Below, piece by piece: positions 19,290-30,755 of a DNA stretch of 64,000 nucleotides. The translations under genes and the position numbers were made by a program. The stretch spans positions 35,738-99,737 of the forward strand of contig CAISDL010000058.1 in NCBI GenBank assembly GCA_903884065.1. The letters are read 5' to 3'. The notes under the pieces were generated by a model that worked only from the letters and a program-made list of their open reading frames with translations, did no database searches and had not been told where the DNA came from. Source of the stretch: an uncultured Actinomycetes bacterium (GTDB lineage: Bacteria > Actinomycetota > Actinomycetes > Mycobacteriales > Mycobacteriaceae). Each line of letters begins with the position of its first letter. The stretch's first letter is position 1.

Positions 19290-19919
19290 ATGATCACCGT
19301 CGCCGTCGGCGACGACCACCCGATGTACCGGGCAGGAGTCGTCAGCGCATTGAAGGAGTCCGGCCGGATCAAGGTCGTCGCCGAAGTCGGCGATGGGCGC
19401 GCCGCCCTGGATGCCGTCCGCGAGCACCGGCCGGCGGTGGCGCTGCTGGACTACCGGATGCCCGAACTCGACGGGCTGGCCGTGGTGGCGGCCGTGGCCC
19501 GGGACGGCTTGGCGACCCACGTGTTGCTGCTCAGCGCCACCGAAGACCCGGCCACGGTGTACGAGGCGCTGGCCGCGGGCGCCGCCGGCTATCTGACCAA
19601 GGAGTCCGACCGCGACGAGATCGTGGCAGCGGTGGTCAAATGCGCGCGCGGCGAGGGTTACGTGCCCACCACCATCGCCAGCGGGCTGGCCAACGAGGTG
19701 CGCCACCGGGCCCGCGGTGACGCCACGCTGCTGTCGCCCCGCGAAGGCGAGATCATCACGATGATCGCCGCGGGGCTCTCGGTGCCCGACATCGCGGCAC
19801 GGCTGCACCTGGCGCCGACGACGGTGCGGACCCACGTGCAGAACCTCTACGCGAAGCTCGGGGTGTCCGACCGGGCCGCGGCGGTGGCCGAGGCCATGCG
19901 CCGGCGACTGGTCGAATAG
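19290..19919 (+). CDS. NarL/FixJ family response regulator
   Basis: 209-aa regulator. Receiver domain: acidic pair D8/D9, phosphoacceptor D54 in LLDYRMP, and conserved Lys in YLTKES. The C-terminal LuxR-type helix-turn-helix (LSPREGEIITMIAAGLSVPDIAARL then VRTHVQNLYAKLGVSDRAAA) binds DNA. The start ATG 19290 has GGAG directly before it. It diverges from the kinase gene with almost no space and converges on lpqB, ending 12 bp from the lpqB stop. Probably controls its own divergent pair; targets unknown. Confidence 0.9.
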   Translation: MITVAVGDDHPMYRAGVVSALKESGRIKVVAEVGDGRAALDAVREHRPAVALLDYRMPELDGLAVVAAVARDGLATHVLLLSATEDPATVYEALAAGAAGYLTKESDRDEIVAAVVKCARGEGYVPTTIASGLANEVRHRARGDATLLSPREGEIITMIAAGLSVPDIAARLHLAPTTVRTHVQNLYAKLGVSDRAAAVAEAMRRRLVE

Positions 19920-19931
19920 CGGCCGGGACCG

Positions 19932-21686
19932 TCAGCCCGGCATCACCGGAACAGCGCCGGGCATCATGAACGGCCGCAGCTCCGACCAGGTCTGCCCAGT
20001 GGTCGCGCTGGTCGCCAGCAACTGCAGCACCCCGCGGGCGTCGGCGACGTAGACCGCCGAAGGATTGGCCGCCACCGCCGACACCGGCATCACCAGGTTG
20101 TTGCTCGGGCCGTCGGAGTTCACGCCGTCGAGGTTGACGTAGGACACCGGATGAGCCGGGTCGCTGCGGGTGACCACCATGTCATCTCCGGTGCGCCAGG
20201 ACAGCGACACCACCGAGTTGCCCAGACCGAACCCCAGGCGGCGGGGGTCGGTCAGCGCGAACTCGCCGCCGGGCGTCTGTTCGACCCCGGCAAGCACCAC
20301 CTGGCCGTCGATCACCATCGCCACCCGCGTTCCGTCCCGGGAGACCTGCAGTTCGGTGATCGCGCCCGGGAACCGCGACGTCACCGCGGCGGAGTCCACC
20401 GGAATACGCGCCGGCTGGCCGGAGGCCGACTCACGGATCACCCGCACCACGCTGTTGCCGTCGATCACCACCCAGACCGCGTCGTCGAGCGCCCACGACG
20501 GACGCGAAAGGCTGCGTCCGTCGGTCGCCCGCACGGCCTGACCGCCGTTGGGTCCGATCCACAGCGAGGCCCCGGCATTCGGCGCACCCACCACCGAGGC
20601 GACATCGCGGCCCGAACGGGAGAAACTGGCCGCCCGCTGGTCGGCCATGGTGCCGAACGAGCCGTTCACCTTCGTCGCCTGCTGGCCGTCGAGCGCGACC
20701 ATCGAACCGTCCATCAGCGCGTGTACGCCGGCCGGCGCCCCGTCGACGGCACCGGGGTCGGTCGCGGCCACGTCGGTGGTCTTCCACCCGTCGACGAACC
20801 GGTCGTCCAGCGGCGCGCCGTCGACGTTGATCAGATAGGGGCCCTTGACGTCCGAACGGGCCAGGGTCCAAATCAGTTGGGCCGCAACGAGAAGGCGACT
20901 TGCCGGATCGGTGGTGGTCAGATTCTCCAGGTCCACCCTGGCACCGCCGTAGCCGCGACCAACCCCGGTCTTTCCGCCGTCGGCCCGGGCCACCGGTCCG
21001 CGCAGCTTCAGCGGCGGGCCCAGCATATTGCGCACCGCATTGGCCATCTCCGGCCGCGGCCCGGCCAGCAGCTTGTTCACCAGTTCGGTGGCCAGCAGAT
21101 CCGGGTCCGATGCCGCCACGTACCGCGGGTCCGGGACGACGGTCTTGCCGGTGGGGTCCACGAAATAGAGCGTGTAGCGCTTGTAGGCGGCCTGAAACTG
21201 CTGCCAGTCCAGGAAGACCCCGTTGGGCAACCGGTTGATTCGCCACCCGTTCGGGGTCTGCACCAGCTCGATGGATCCGGGGTCGGGCAGCTTGCCCTCG
21301 CCGGTCTCGAACACGCCGACGTCGGAGAGCGAGCCGAGGATGTCAGCCTGCGTCGCCACCGAAATCTTGTCGGCGGAACGGGTTTCGGTGAACACCACCT
21401 TGTCGATGAGCAGGGCACTGCCCTGATCGTCCCAGCTCTTGGAGGCCGAATCGGTGAGGAACTGGCGGGCGGCCGCATGACGGTTGGCCGGATCGGCGGT
21501 GGCTTTGAGGAACTCCCGCAACAACTGGTCGGTGCTCATGCTCGGACTGGGCTCCGGCAGCTGTTTGGGGCTGGGCAGTTCGACCGTTCCGATGGCCTGG
21601 GGCGCCGAGGAATCCGGCACCCCCGCGCATCCGGACAGCAGTAGGAAAAGGCCGGCCAGCACTACCGACAACAATCCTCGGGTCAC
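19932..21686 (-). CDS. lpqB: Lipoprotein LpqB
   Basis: 584-aa lipoprotein that partners the MtrB sensor kinase at the cell surface. The lipobox LLSGC places the lipidated Cys at residue 20. A GerMN-like domain follows, then a beta-propeller-like C-terminal region. The start is GTG 21686 overlapping the mtrB stop (GTGA), so lpqB is translationally coupled to mtrB, as in other actinobacteria. LpqB is known to influence MtrA phosphorylation, division and drug resistance in mycobacteria. Confidence 0.95.
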   Translation of the reverse strand: MTRGLLSVVLAGLFLLLSGCAGVPDSSAPQAIGTVELPSPKQLPEPSPSMSTDQLLREFLKATADPANRHAAARQFLTDSASKSWDDQGSALLIDKVVFTETRSADKISVATQADILGSLSDVGVFETGEGKLPDPGSIELVQTPNGWRINRLPNGVFLDWQQFQAAYKRYTLYFVDPTGKTVVPDPRYVAASDPDLLATELVNKLLAGPRPEMANAVRNMLGPPLKLRGPVARADGGKTGVGRGYGGARVDLENLTTTDPASRLLVAAQLIWTLARSDVKGPYLINVDGAPLDDRFVDGWKTTDVAATDPGAVDGAPAGVHALMDGSMVALDGQQATKVNGSFGTMADQRAASFSRSGRDVASVVGAPNAGASLWIGPNGGQAVRATDGRSLSRPSWALDDAVWVVIDGNSVVRVIRESASGQPARIPVDSAAVTSRFPGAITELQVSRDGTRVAMVIDGQVVLAGVEQTPGGEFALTDPRRLGFGLGNSVVSLSWRTGDDMVVTRSDPAHPVSYVNLDGVNSDGPSNNLVMPVSAVAANPSAVYVADARGVLQLLATSATTGQTWSELRPFMMPGAVPVMPG

Positions 21687-23314
21687 ACCCGCTCCCCCGC
21701 GGTCTCCCACTGCCGCACGCGTTCTGCCGCAAGGGGTTTCAACGGAAGCGGGCTGGTGGTGACCTTGTGCCCGCGGACCAGCGGCAGGGTCAACCGGAAA
21801 CAGGCGCCATTGCCCGGCTCGCCCCAGGCCTCGAGCCGGCCCTGGTGCAGCCGGGCATCCTCGATACTGATCGCCAGCCCGAGTCCGGTACCGCCGGAGC
21901 GACGCACCCGCGACGGATCGGAGCGCCAGAACCGGCTGAACACCAGTTTCTCCTCGCCGGGACGCAGGCCGACACCGAAGTCGCGCACCGTGACCGCGAC
22001 GGTGTCCTCGTCGGCGCCCATCCGGATCTGGACCGGCTGATGCTCGGCGTGGTCGATCGCGTTGGCGATCAGGTTGCGCAGGATGCGTTCGACACGGCGC
22101 GGGTCGACCTCGGCGATCACCGGCTCATCGGGCATGTCCACCTGCAGTTCGATGGCGGCCTCGTCGGCCAGGTGCCCGACGTTGCCGAGCGCCTTGTTGA
22201 CCGTCAACCGCAGATCCACCGCCTCCACCGACAGTTCGGCCACGCCGGCGTCGTGGCGGGAGATCTCCAGCAGATCGTTGAGCAGCGTCTCGAACCGGTC
22301 CAACTCGCTGACGAGCAACTCGGTGGATCGGCGCAACGCCGGGTCGAGATCCTCGCTGTGGTCGTAGATGAGGTCGGCCGCCATCCGGACCGTCGTCAGG
22401 GGGGTGCGCAGTTCGTGGCTGACGTCGGAGGTGAACCGCCGCTGCAGGTTTCCAAATTCCTCGAGGGTGGTGATCTGGCGCTGCAAGCTCTCGGCCATGT
22501 CGTTGAAGGACACCGCCAGCCGGGCCATGTCGTCTTCGCCGCGCACCGGCATCCGCTCGGACAGGTGCCCCTCGGCGAACCGTTCGGCGATCCGCGACGC
22601 CGATCGCACCGGCAGAACCACCTGCCGGGACACCAGCAGCGCGATGCCGGCCAGTAACAGCAACAGCACCATGCCACCGGTGGCCATGGTTCCGCGCACC
22701 AGCGTGATGGTGTTCTCCTCGCTGGTGAGCGGGAAGATCAGGTACAACTCGAGGTTGCTGACCCGCGACGGAGCGGGGGTGCCGACCAGCAGGGCCGGAC
22801 CGGAGAAGCCCTCGGTCCGCACCGCCGCGTACTGGTAGCTGACCTGTCCGGCCTTGACGAAATCGCGCAGGGTGCGCGGAATCTGGTCCACCGGGCCGGC
22901 TGAGGTGGCTTCGCGCGGCCCATCGCCGGGAACCATCAGCACGGCATCGAACGTTCCGGCCAGCCCGGACCCGGATGCCTGACCGGGCTTGGAAATCAAG
23001 GTGTTTCGCGCCAACTGCAGGCTGGAGTCCAGTGATCGGGCCTCTTCGCCGCTGACGATCCCGCTCACGGTGTTGCGCGCGCGGTCGACTTCCTCGGTGG
23101 CGGCGCGCACCTTGACGTCGAGAACGCGGTTGGTGATCTGGCTGGTCAGCACGAAGCCGAGTACCAGGATCACCACCGACGAAAGGCCAAGTGTGAGAAC
23201 GACGACCCGCAGTTGCAACGAACGGCGCCAGATCTGAGCGAGCGCCCGACTCAATGCGCTGGTGCCCCGGACCAGAGGCCCGGTGCGCATGCGCCGCCGC
23301 GTGCTGAAGATCAT
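21683..23314 (-). CDS. mtrB: Sensor histidine kinase MtrB
   Basis: 543-aa membrane kinase of the essential MtrAB system controlling cell division and wall metabolism. Transmembrane segments at residues ~36-58 and ~212-230 flank an extracytoplasmic domain; HAMP, HisKA with H300 in [11 protein letters not shown], and HATPase_c ([28 protein letters not shown]) follow. It lies 28 bp after mtrA and overlaps lpqB by 4 bp. The C-terminal tail after the ATPase domain is short and Arg/Lys-rich. Confidence 0.96.
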   Translation of the reverse strand: MIFSTRRRMRTGPLVRGTSALSRALAQIWRRSLQLRVVVLTLGLSSVVILVLGFVLTSQITNRVLDVKVRAATEEVDRARNTVSGIVSGEEARSLDSSLQLARNTLISKPGQASGSGLAGTFDAVLMVPGDGPREATSAGPVDQIPRTLRDFVKAGQVSYQYAAVRTEGFSGPALLVGTPAPSRVSNLELYLIFPLTSEENTITLVRGTMATGGMVLLLLLAGIALLVSRQVVLPVRSASRIAERFAEGHLSERMPVRGEDDMARLAVSFNDMAESLQRQITTLEEFGNLQRRFTSDVSHELRTPLTTVRMAADLIYDHSEDLDPALRRSTELLVSELDRFETLLNDLLEISRHDAGVAELSVEAVDLRLTVNKALGNVGHLADEAAIELQVDMPDEPVIAEVDPRRVERILRNLIANAIDHAEHQPVQIRMGADEDTVAVTVRDFGVGLRPGEEKLVFSRFWRSDPSRVRRSGGTGLGLAISIEDARLHQGRLEAWGEPGNGACFRLTLPLVRGHKVTTSPLPLKPLAAERVRQWETAGERV

Positions 23315-23342
23315 CGCGGGAACAACGGGAACAACGGGAACA

Positions 23343-24029
23343 TTAGGGCGGGCCGGCCTTGTAACCCACTCCTCGAACGGTCAGCACCACCTGCGGGTTC
23401 TCCGGGTCGGTCTCGACCTTGGCCCGCAGTCGCTGGACATGCACGTTCACCAGACGGGTGTCGGCCGGATGCCGGTATCCCCACACCTGTTCGAGCAGCA
23501 CATCTCGAGTAAACACCTGCCGCGGCTTGCGAGCCAAGGCGACCAGAAGGTCGAACTCCAGCGGTGTCAGGGAGATCTGCTCGCCGTCGCGGGTGACCTT
23601 GTGGGCCGGGACATCGATCTCGATGTCGTTGATGGACAGCATCTCGGCCGGCTCGTCGTCATTGCGGCGCAACCGGGCCCGGACCCGGGCCACCAGTTCC
23701 TTGGGCTTGAACGGCTTCATGACGTAGTCGTCGGCGCCGGACTCCAGGCCCAGCACCACGTCGACGGTGTCGGTCTTGGCGGTCAGCATGACGATGGGCA
23801 CCCCGGAGTCCGCCCGCAGGACCCGGCAGACGTCGATCCCGTTCATGCCGGGCAGCATCAGGTCCAGCAGGACCAGGTCGGGCCGCAGCTCACGCACCGC
23901 CGTCAGTGCCTGGGAGCCGTCGGCGACAACCGCCGTCTCGAAACCTTCGTTGCGCAGGACGATGGTCAGCATCTCCGCCAGCGAGGGGTCGTCGTCAACC
24001 ACCAGGATCCGTTGCCTCATGGCGACCAT
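23343..24029 (-). CDS. mtrA: Response regulator MtrA
   Basis: 228-aa OmpR/PhoB-type regulator. Receiver domain with D12-D14 acidic cluster, phosphoacceptor D56 in [10 protein letters not shown] and Lys in [11 protein letters not shown]; winged-helix domain with [13 protein letters not shown] and GVGYKAG. Starting at ATG 24029 gives the same length as M. tuberculosis MtrA; Met4 (24020) is an alternative. It heads mtrA-mtrB-lpqB and follows tmk by about 50 bp. MtrA is known to bind the dnaA/oriC region and wall hydrolase genes. Confidence 0.96.
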   Translation of the reverse strand: MVAMRQRILVVDDDPSLAEMLTIVLRNEGFETAVVADGSQALTAVRELRPDLVLLDLMLPGMNGIDVCRVLRADSGVPIVMLTAKTDTVDVVLGLESGADDYVMKPFKPKELVARVRARLRRNDDEPAEMLSINDIEIDVPAHKVTRDGEQISLTPLEFDLLVALARKPRQVFTRDVLLEQVWGYRHPADTRLVNVHVQRLRAKVETDPENPQVVLTVRGVGYKAGPP

Positions 24030-24079
24030 GGTGTCACCGAATCGCGACAATTCCCGGCTGCGACGCGCATGTCGCGTGA

Positions 24080-24709
24080 TCAGGCGAGCAGGTCGGCCGC
24101 CAGCCCGGCCGGCTCCACATCGCGGCCGGCCACCGACCATCGTCCGTGCCAGTGCCGCGCGGCCAGTCCGGCATAGACCTGCGCCGTGCGCTGCTGAAGG
24201 CCGTCGTCGCGTTCATAGGCGTCGCGGGTGCGGTCGGGTTCCTCGCCGGCCCGGCGCCTGGCACGGTCGGCGGCGAGTTGCACCGAGACGTCGAGCAGGA
24301 TCTGGTGGTCCGGGGCCGGAAGGCCCATCCGCCCGTATTCGAGTTCGCCGACCCACGACACCATGTCCCCCGAGGCGTCCTGGTGCAGCCGCGCTGCGCT
24401 GTAGGCGGCGTTGGACGCCACGTAGCGGTCCAGGATGACGACATCGTGCTCGGCGGACAGGGCGGCCAGGTGCTCTCTGGCTGCGCCGCGGTCGAGGGCG
24501 AACAGCACCGCCATGGCGTAGACCGACTCGGCGAGGTCGCCGTGGCGGCCGTGCAACGCCTCACTGGCCAGGTCCGCGGTGACCGACTGCCCATAGCGCG
24601 GGAACGCCAGCGTGGTCACCGAGCGGCCCGCAGCCGTGAAAGCCCGCTGCAAGCCGCCGGCCAGCGTGCGCTTCCCCGCACCGTCGAGACCTTCGATGAC
24701 AATCAGCAC
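24080..24709 (-). CDS. tmk: Thymidylate kinase
   Basis: 209-aa kinase converting dTMP to dTDP. P-loop IEGLDGAGKRTL at the N-terminus, DRY motif in VILDRYVASNAAYSAAR, and a lid with RARRRAGEEPDRTRDAYERD. The start is GTG 24709, because this gives the conserved VLIVIEGLDG opening and a TAAGCT hexamer lies eight bases upstream. Located directly upstream of mtrA as in M. tuberculosis (Rv3247c). Confidence 0.95.
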   Translation of the reverse strand: MLIVIEGLDGAGKRTLAGGLQRAFTAAGRSVTTLAFPRYGQSVTADLASEALHGRHGDLAESVYAMAVLFALDRGAAREHLAALSAEHDVVILDRYVASNAAYSAARLHQDASGDMVSWVGELEYGRMGLPAPDHQILLDVSVQLAADRARRRAGEEPDRTRDAYERDDGLQQRTAQVYAGLAARHWHGRWSVAGRDVEPAGLAADLLA

Positions 24710-24731
24710 AGCCGGAGAGCTTAAGCCCCAG

Positions 24732-26030
24732 CTAGAACTGGCCGCAGTTCGGCGTGGTGGGCAGGCCGTTGAAGCGGTCGGCGATCCACTGCATGGACCG
24801 CTCACCGTCGACGAACATGGGCAGCGCGTGGTTGACGACGAGTTTGTTGAGCAGCGGCGGCTCTTCGTTGGTCCAGAACTGGACGTCGGCGCCCCGGGCG
24901 CACCAGTCGCGACCCAACTGGGCGGCGGCCGCGTAGGGAACCAGCGGGTCATAGCGGTTGCTGACGATGAGCACCGGCGCGTTCGGTGTGGACCGGCCCA
25001 GGTGCTGGGAATCCAACAGTTTTCGGAACATCGGGTTGGAGACCACCTGGTCGACGTCGCCGGTGAAGAAGTCCTGGAGGTGCTTGAACCGGAAACGCAG
25101 GGCGGTTTCCTCCACGCACTGGTCCTGGGTGTCGTCCACCAGTTTCTGGCCCATCGGGCTCAGCGCCGCACGCACCACGTGCGCGTACTCGGGATAGGCG
25201 GCCATCACCGAGTTCAGCGCATAACCGATGATCCCGACCAGAGCACTTCCGTCGGCGAAGGGGACGAGTTCTTCCAGATCGGCCGGCGGCGCACCGGCAT
25301 AGGCCCCCACGACGTGCAGATCGGGGGCGTACTCCGAGGCGGTCTCGACCGCCGCCGCGGCGGCGCCGCCGCCCTGCGAGTAGCCGTAGAACGCCACCGG
25401 GCCGTGGGGGTCCAGGGATGTACCGGGCAGCCGGAGTGCCGCCCGCCCGGCGTCGAGCATCGCGTCGGCCTGGGCGATCCGGTTGACGTAGGTGTGCACC
25501 CCCGGCGTGCCGAGACCCTGATAATCGGTCATCACCACTGCGAAGCCGCGAGCCACCATGGTGGCCACGAACATCTCCTCGTAGTTGAACGTGACGTCCA
25601 GGAACGGCGACCAGTGGATGCCCTGGTTGAACTGACGCGACGGGGCGCATTGGTCACCGAGACCCTGTGTCCCCGGGCCGTAGACGATTAGCGGACGCGG
25701 GCCGGCCCCGGGCCACGGGTTGAACGGCTCGAAATAGGTGCCGGTGACGGCCATCGGATTGCCGCGGGCGTCGATGCTGCGGTACATGATCCGGGTTCCG
25801 GTGGCCATGATCGCGCCCAGTTGACCCGAAGGTTCCAACACCAGCGGCGACGGTTCGGTCCGGATCAGATCGCCGGGCAGCCCCGGCGGCAGTGGGTCAG
25901 GCGGGGTGTAGAACGCGGTGTACTCGCGCTCGTTGTAGTACGGATCCTCGTCGGCGTGCGCAACGGAACCGCACACCACACTGCCGAGAACGGTGAGGAC
26001 GCCAAAGATGGCACCAGCCCCACGACGCAC
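24732..26030 (-). CDS. Secreted lipase of the LIP/secretory lipase family
   Basis: 432-aa exported alpha/beta hydrolase. The signal peptide ends at AHA-D (about residue 26). The nucleophile elbow is GYSQGG with Ser218; further blocks (LIVYGPGTQGLGDQCAPS, VLIVSNRYDPLVPY with the likely acid, and LPMFVDGERSMQWIADRF) fit secretory lipases that cleave acyl esters. The start is GTG 26030 with TAGGCT exactly six bases upstream. It lies between tmk and sahH, where M. tuberculosis has no such gene as I recall, so it is an accessory insertion. It may mobilise external lipids. Confidence 0.85.
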   Translation of the reverse strand: MRRGAGAIFGVLTVLGSVVCGSVAHADEDPYYNEREYTAFYTPPDPLPPGLPGDLIRTEPSPLVLEPSGQLGAIMATGTRIMYRSIDARGNPMAVTGTYFEPFNPWPGAGPRPLIVYGPGTQGLGDQCAPSRQFNQGIHWSPFLDVTFNYEEMFVATMVARGFAVVMTDYQGLGTPGVHTYVNRIAQADAMLDAGRAALRLPGTSLDPHGPVAFYGYSQGGGAAAAAVETASEYAPDLHVVGAYAGAPPADLEELVPFADGSALVGIIGYALNSVMAAYPEYAHVVRAALSPMGQKLVDDTQDQCVEETALRFRFKHLQDFFTGDVDQVVSNPMFRKLLDSQHLGRSTPNAPVLIVSNRYDPLVPYAAAAQLGRDWCARGADVQFWTNEEPPLLNKLVVNHALPMFVDGERSMQWIADRFNGLPTTPNCGQF

Positions 26031-26036
26031 CGCGGG

Positions 26037-26042
26037 AGCCTA
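26037..26042 (-). promoter_or_regulatory. -10 hexamer for leaderless lipase transcript
   Basis: Minus-strand TAGGCT with a six-base spacer before GTG 26030, the standard leaderless layout. It suggests the lipase gene is transcribed independently of sahH. Confidence 0.5.
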
Positions 26043-26078
26043 ACAACTGCAACGGCGCTCAAGCCGCCGTTTCGCCGG

Positions 26079-27563
<1,485 letters not shown>

Positions 27564-27570
27564 GGCCCAC

Positions 27571-27576
27571 ACGTTA
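27571..27576 (-). promoter_or_regulatory. -10 hexamer for sahH
   Basis: Minus-strand TAACGT, seven bases before ATG 27563. It supports that start and a leaderless or very short leader. Confidence 0.4.
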
Positions 27577-27593
27577 TCCGGAATGGGCCCGAA

Positions 27594-28217
27594 CTACCGC
27601 ATCGGGGTTACGCCACCGGAGTACCGTTCGGCGAAGGGCGTCATCAAACGGGCCAGGTCAGCGGCGACGTCGTGGTCAGCCCCGGAAATACTCTCGGCCG
27701 GCATCGAGACATAGCTCATCGCCAGTCGCACGATGGCCCGGGCGAGCACGCCGGCGTCAGACTCCTCGACCTCGACCCAGCTGCCCATGAAAGCGGCGGT
27801 GAGTCGCTGCGAACAATGGGTGATGATCGGCCCGCTGTCGGTGGTGATGATCTGCAGCAGATCCGGTTTGGCCTCGCCGGAAAGCAGGGAGACGACCAAC
27901 GGATCGGCCGCCGAGTCGGTGAAGAAGGCCCGGAACCCGTCCAGGAACGCCGCGTACATCTCGCCGACGTGGCCGTCGATGGCGCGGGAGACGTCGTCGA
28001 CCAGCCGATCGGCCAGTCGCAGCGCATACCTCTGCGCCAGGCCCTGACGGGATCCGAACTCGTTGTAGATGCTCTGCCGACTGACCCCGGCGGTGCGCGC
28101 GACATCGGACAGGGTGATCGCCGACCAGTCCTTGCCCAGCAGCTCCTGCCGCATGGCATCGAGCACGGAATCCCGCAACTGTTCCTTCGGGTGGGCCCGC
28201 GACGCCTCGGCGGACAC
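27594..28217 (-). CDS. TetR-family regulator, Rv3249c/AlkR-like
   Basis: 207-aa repressor. The N-terminal helix-turn-helix reads LSDVARTAGVSRQSIYNEFGSRQGL; the rest is the ligand-binding helical domain. By position between sahH and the amino acid permease gene it corresponds to Rv3249c, which in M. tuberculosis sits beside alkB-rubA-rubB and is linked to alkane hydroxylase control. Those three genes are absent here: the GTG start at 28217 directly follows the permease stop. Its target may therefore be elsewhere or be its own operon. Confidence 0.85.
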   Translation of the reverse strand: MSAEASRAHPKEQLRDSVLDAMRQELLGKDWSAITLSDVARTAGVSRQSIYNEFGSRQGLAQRYALRLADRLVDDVSRAIDGHVGEMYAAFLDGFRAFFTDSAADPLVVSLLSGEAKPDLLQIITTDSGPIITHCSQRLTAAFMGSWVEVEESDAGVLARAIVRLAMSYVSMPAESISGADHDVAADLARLMTPFAERYSGGVTPMR

Positions 28218-29699
28218 CTAGCGTGCGGATTCGGCTTCGACGGCGAGTCGTTGACCCAGCACCGAGTGGCGGTACCCGTAGAACGCGTACACCGCGAGGC
28301 CGACCGTCATCCAGATCACGAACCGAATCCACGTCAGCGCGGTGAGGTTCAGCATCAGCCACAGGCAGACCAGAATCGACAGGATCGGCAGCGCCGGCAC
28401 GAACGGCGCCCGGAAGCCGCGGTTCAGGTCCGGCCGGGTGCGGCGCAGGATGATCACCCCGGCCGATACCAGAGCGAAGGCGAACAGCGTGCCGACGTTG
28501 ACCATCTCCTCGAGTCTGGACATCGGGAATGCCGTGGCCGCCACCGCGATCAGCACGCCGACCACGACGGTGATCCGCACCGGGGCGTCACGTTCGTTGG
28601 TCATCGCCAGACCCCGGGGTAACAGTCCGTCGCGGGCCATCGCGAACATCACCCGCGACAGGCCGAGCACCAGAACCATCACCACGGTGGTGAGGCCGGC
28701 CAGTGCGCCGATGGAAATGATCTTGGCCGCCCAGTCCACACCGTTGATGGAGAACGCCGTGGCCAGGTTGGCGTGGCCCCCAGAACCATTGGAGCCCTTC
28801 TCGCGCAGTTCGGTGTAGCTGACCATCCCGGACAGCACGATCGACACCGCCACGTACAGCACCGTGACGATGGCCAGCGAGGCCAGGATGCCGCGGGCCA
28901 CGTCGCGCTGCGGGTTCTTGGTCTCCTCTGCGGTGGTGGCGACCACGTCGAAACCGATGAACGCGAAGAACACGATGGATGCACCGGCCAGCACTCCGTA
29001 CCAGCCGTAGTGGCTGCCGCCGCCCCCGGTCAGCAGCGAGAACACCGACTGGTCGATGCCGGTGCCCGCCGCGCCGGCTCCGGTCTCGGTGGGCGGGATG
29101 AACGGCGAGAAATTCTTCGGCTTGACGTAGAAGGCGCCGACGACGATCACCAACAGGACGACAGACACCTTCACGGCAGTGATCACCGCGGAGAAGTGTG
29201 AGGACACCTTGGTGCCGAGGGCCAGCAGAGTGGTGACCACGGCGATGATCAGCAATGCGCCCCAATCGAATTCGAAACCGCCCAGCGCGACGGTGCCGCC
29301 GGCGAACCCGAACACCGTTCCCAGGTAGCTCGACCACCCCTTGGCGACCACGGCCGCGCCGACGGCGAACTCGAGGATGAGGTCCCAGCCGATGATCCAG
29401 GCCACCAGCTCTCCGAAGGTCGCGTAGGAGAACGTGTAGGCACTACCGGCCACCGGCAGGGTGGACGCGAATTCGGCGTAGCAGAGGGCGGCCAGGGCGC
29501 AGGTGATCGCGGCGATGACGAACGAGACTGACAGCGCCGGGCCGGTGATGTTGCCGAAGGTGGTGGCAGTGACGGTGAAGATGCCGGCGCCCACGACCAC
29601 CGACACCCCGAACACGGTGAGGTCCCACCAGGTGAGCTGTTTGCGAAGCCGGGTCGACGGCTCGTCGGTGTCTCGGATGGATTGCTCCACCGACTTCAT
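28218..29699 (-). CDS. Amino acid permease (APC superfamily), Rv3253c-like
   Basis: 493-aa transporter with about 12-14 membrane segments. The first segment carries the APC signature GAGIFTVTATTFGNITGPA. It resembles cationic amino acid transporters of the CAT/YfnA group. The ATG at 29699 gives near the same length as Rv3253c; an upstream ATG at 29777 is possible but adds an Arg/Ala-rich stretch that looks non-coding. It abuts the TetR gene, so the two are probably co-transcribed. Confidence 0.85.
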   Translation of the reverse strand: MKSVEQSIRDTDEPSTRLRKQLTWWDLTVFGVSVVVGAGIFTVTATTFGNITGPALSVSFVIAAITCALAALCYAEFASTLPVAGSAYTFSYATFGELVAWIIGWDLILEFAVGAAVVAKGWSSYLGTVFGFAGGTVALGGFEFDWGALLIIAVVTTLLALGTKVSSHFSAVITAVKVSVVLLVIVVGAFYVKPKNFSPFIPPTETGAGAAGTGIDQSVFSLLTGGGGSHYGWYGVLAGASIVFFAFIGFDVVATTAEETKNPQRDVARGILASLAIVTVLYVAVSIVLSGMVSYTELREKGSNGSGGHANLATAFSINGVDWAAKIISIGALAGLTTVVMVLVLGLSRVMFAMARDGLLPRGLAMTNERDAPVRITVVVGVLIAVAATAFPMSRLEEMVNVGTLFAFALVSAGVIILRRTRPDLNRGFRAPFVPALPILSILVCLWLMLNLTALTWIRFVIWMTVGLAVYAFYGYRHSVLGQRLAVEAESAR

Positions 29700-29788
29700 G
29701 CGCACGGCTGCGGCGCGGCGAGGATCACGAGGCGCGCCAGCGCCGCGCTGAGGAGCGCGCCAATCAGGTCCGGCCATGCGCGCAGAGG

Positions 29789-30709
29789 CTACCGGGCCAG
29801 GGACCTGTCGAGGTCGGGTTCGATGTAGATCAACGCCGCGGTCGGAACCGCCGCCCGGACGGCCGCTTCGGCCCGGTCGATGGCCGCCGCGACCGTGGCG
29901 AGGTCGGTGGAGGGGGCAAGGGCGATCTTCGCGGCCACCAGCATCTCCTCAGGTCCCAGGTACTGGGTGCGCAGGTGAATCACCCGCTCCACGTGGTCGG
30001 CCTGCTCCAGCGCGGACTGGATGGCCGTCAATTCCTCGCCGGTGGCGCTCTCGCCGATCAGCAGGCTGTGCATCTCCACCATGAGAATGACCGCGATCAC
30101 GGCCAGCAGTGCGCCGATGAGCATGGTGCCGATCCCGTCCCAGATCGGGTTGCCGGTGAGCACCGACAGGCCGACGCCGACCAGGGCGAAGATCAGACCC
30201 AGCAGCGCACCGGTGTCCTCGAGCAGCACCACCGGCAGCTCCGGATTGCGGGAACGCCGGATGAACTGCCACCAGGTACCGGTGCCCTTCAGCGGTCGAG
30301 ACTCCACCATCGCGGTGCGGAAGCTGTAGGACTCGAGTCCGATGGCGACCACCAGGATGCCGATCGCCACGAAGGGGGAGGTGAGCGGATGCGGTTCAGC
30401 GATCTTGTGGTAGCCCTCGTAGAGGGCGAATACCGCGCCCAGGGAGAACAGCACGAGTGCGACCACGAAGGAGTAGAAGAACCGACTTCGGCCGTAGCCG
30501 AACTGGTGCAGGCTGGTCGCTTCCCGCTTCGCGCGGCGCTGACCCAGCAGCAGCAGCGCCTGGTTGGAGGTGTCGGCAACCGAGTGCACCGCCTCAGCCA
30601 GCATCGAGGAGCTGCCGGTGATGACGTAGCCGATGAATTTCGCAACCGCGATACCGGCGTTGGCGGTCAGGGCCGCCAGGATTGCCCGGGTGCTACCGGA
30701 AGCCGACAT
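29789..30709 (-). CDS. Cation diffusion facilitator transporter, ZnT9-like subgroup
   Basis: 306-aa metal/proton antiporter family member with about six membrane segments. TM2 carries the HxxxD metal site in EAVHSVADTSNQ; in TM5 the usual HxxxD is replaced by an ED-type site (LLEDTGALLG), as in the ZnT9-like CDF subgroup. The C-terminal cytoplasmic domain (VERVIHLRTQYLGPEEMLVAAK) is the usual dimerisation fold. Transported metal cannot be read from sequence. It lies about 90 bp upstream of the permease on the same strand. Confidence 0.85.
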   Translation of the reverse strand: MSASGSTRAILAALTANAGIAVAKFIGYVITGSSSMLAEAVHSVADTSNQALLLLGQRRAKREATSLHQFGYGRSRFFYSFVVALVLFSLGAVFALYEGYHKIAEPHPLTSPFVAIGILVVAIGLESYSFRTAMVESRPLKGTGTWWQFIRRSRNPELPVVLLEDTGALLGLIFALVGVGLSVLTGNPIWDGIGTMLIGALLAVIAVILMVEMHSLLIGESATGEELTAIQSALEQADHVERVIHLRTQYLGPEEMLVAAKIALAPSTDLATVAAAIDRAEAAVRAAVPTAALIYIEPDLDRSLAR

Positions 30710-30755
30710 CGGGTGTCCCCTTCAATTCAAGGCGGATGGCTGATCAATTCGATTT

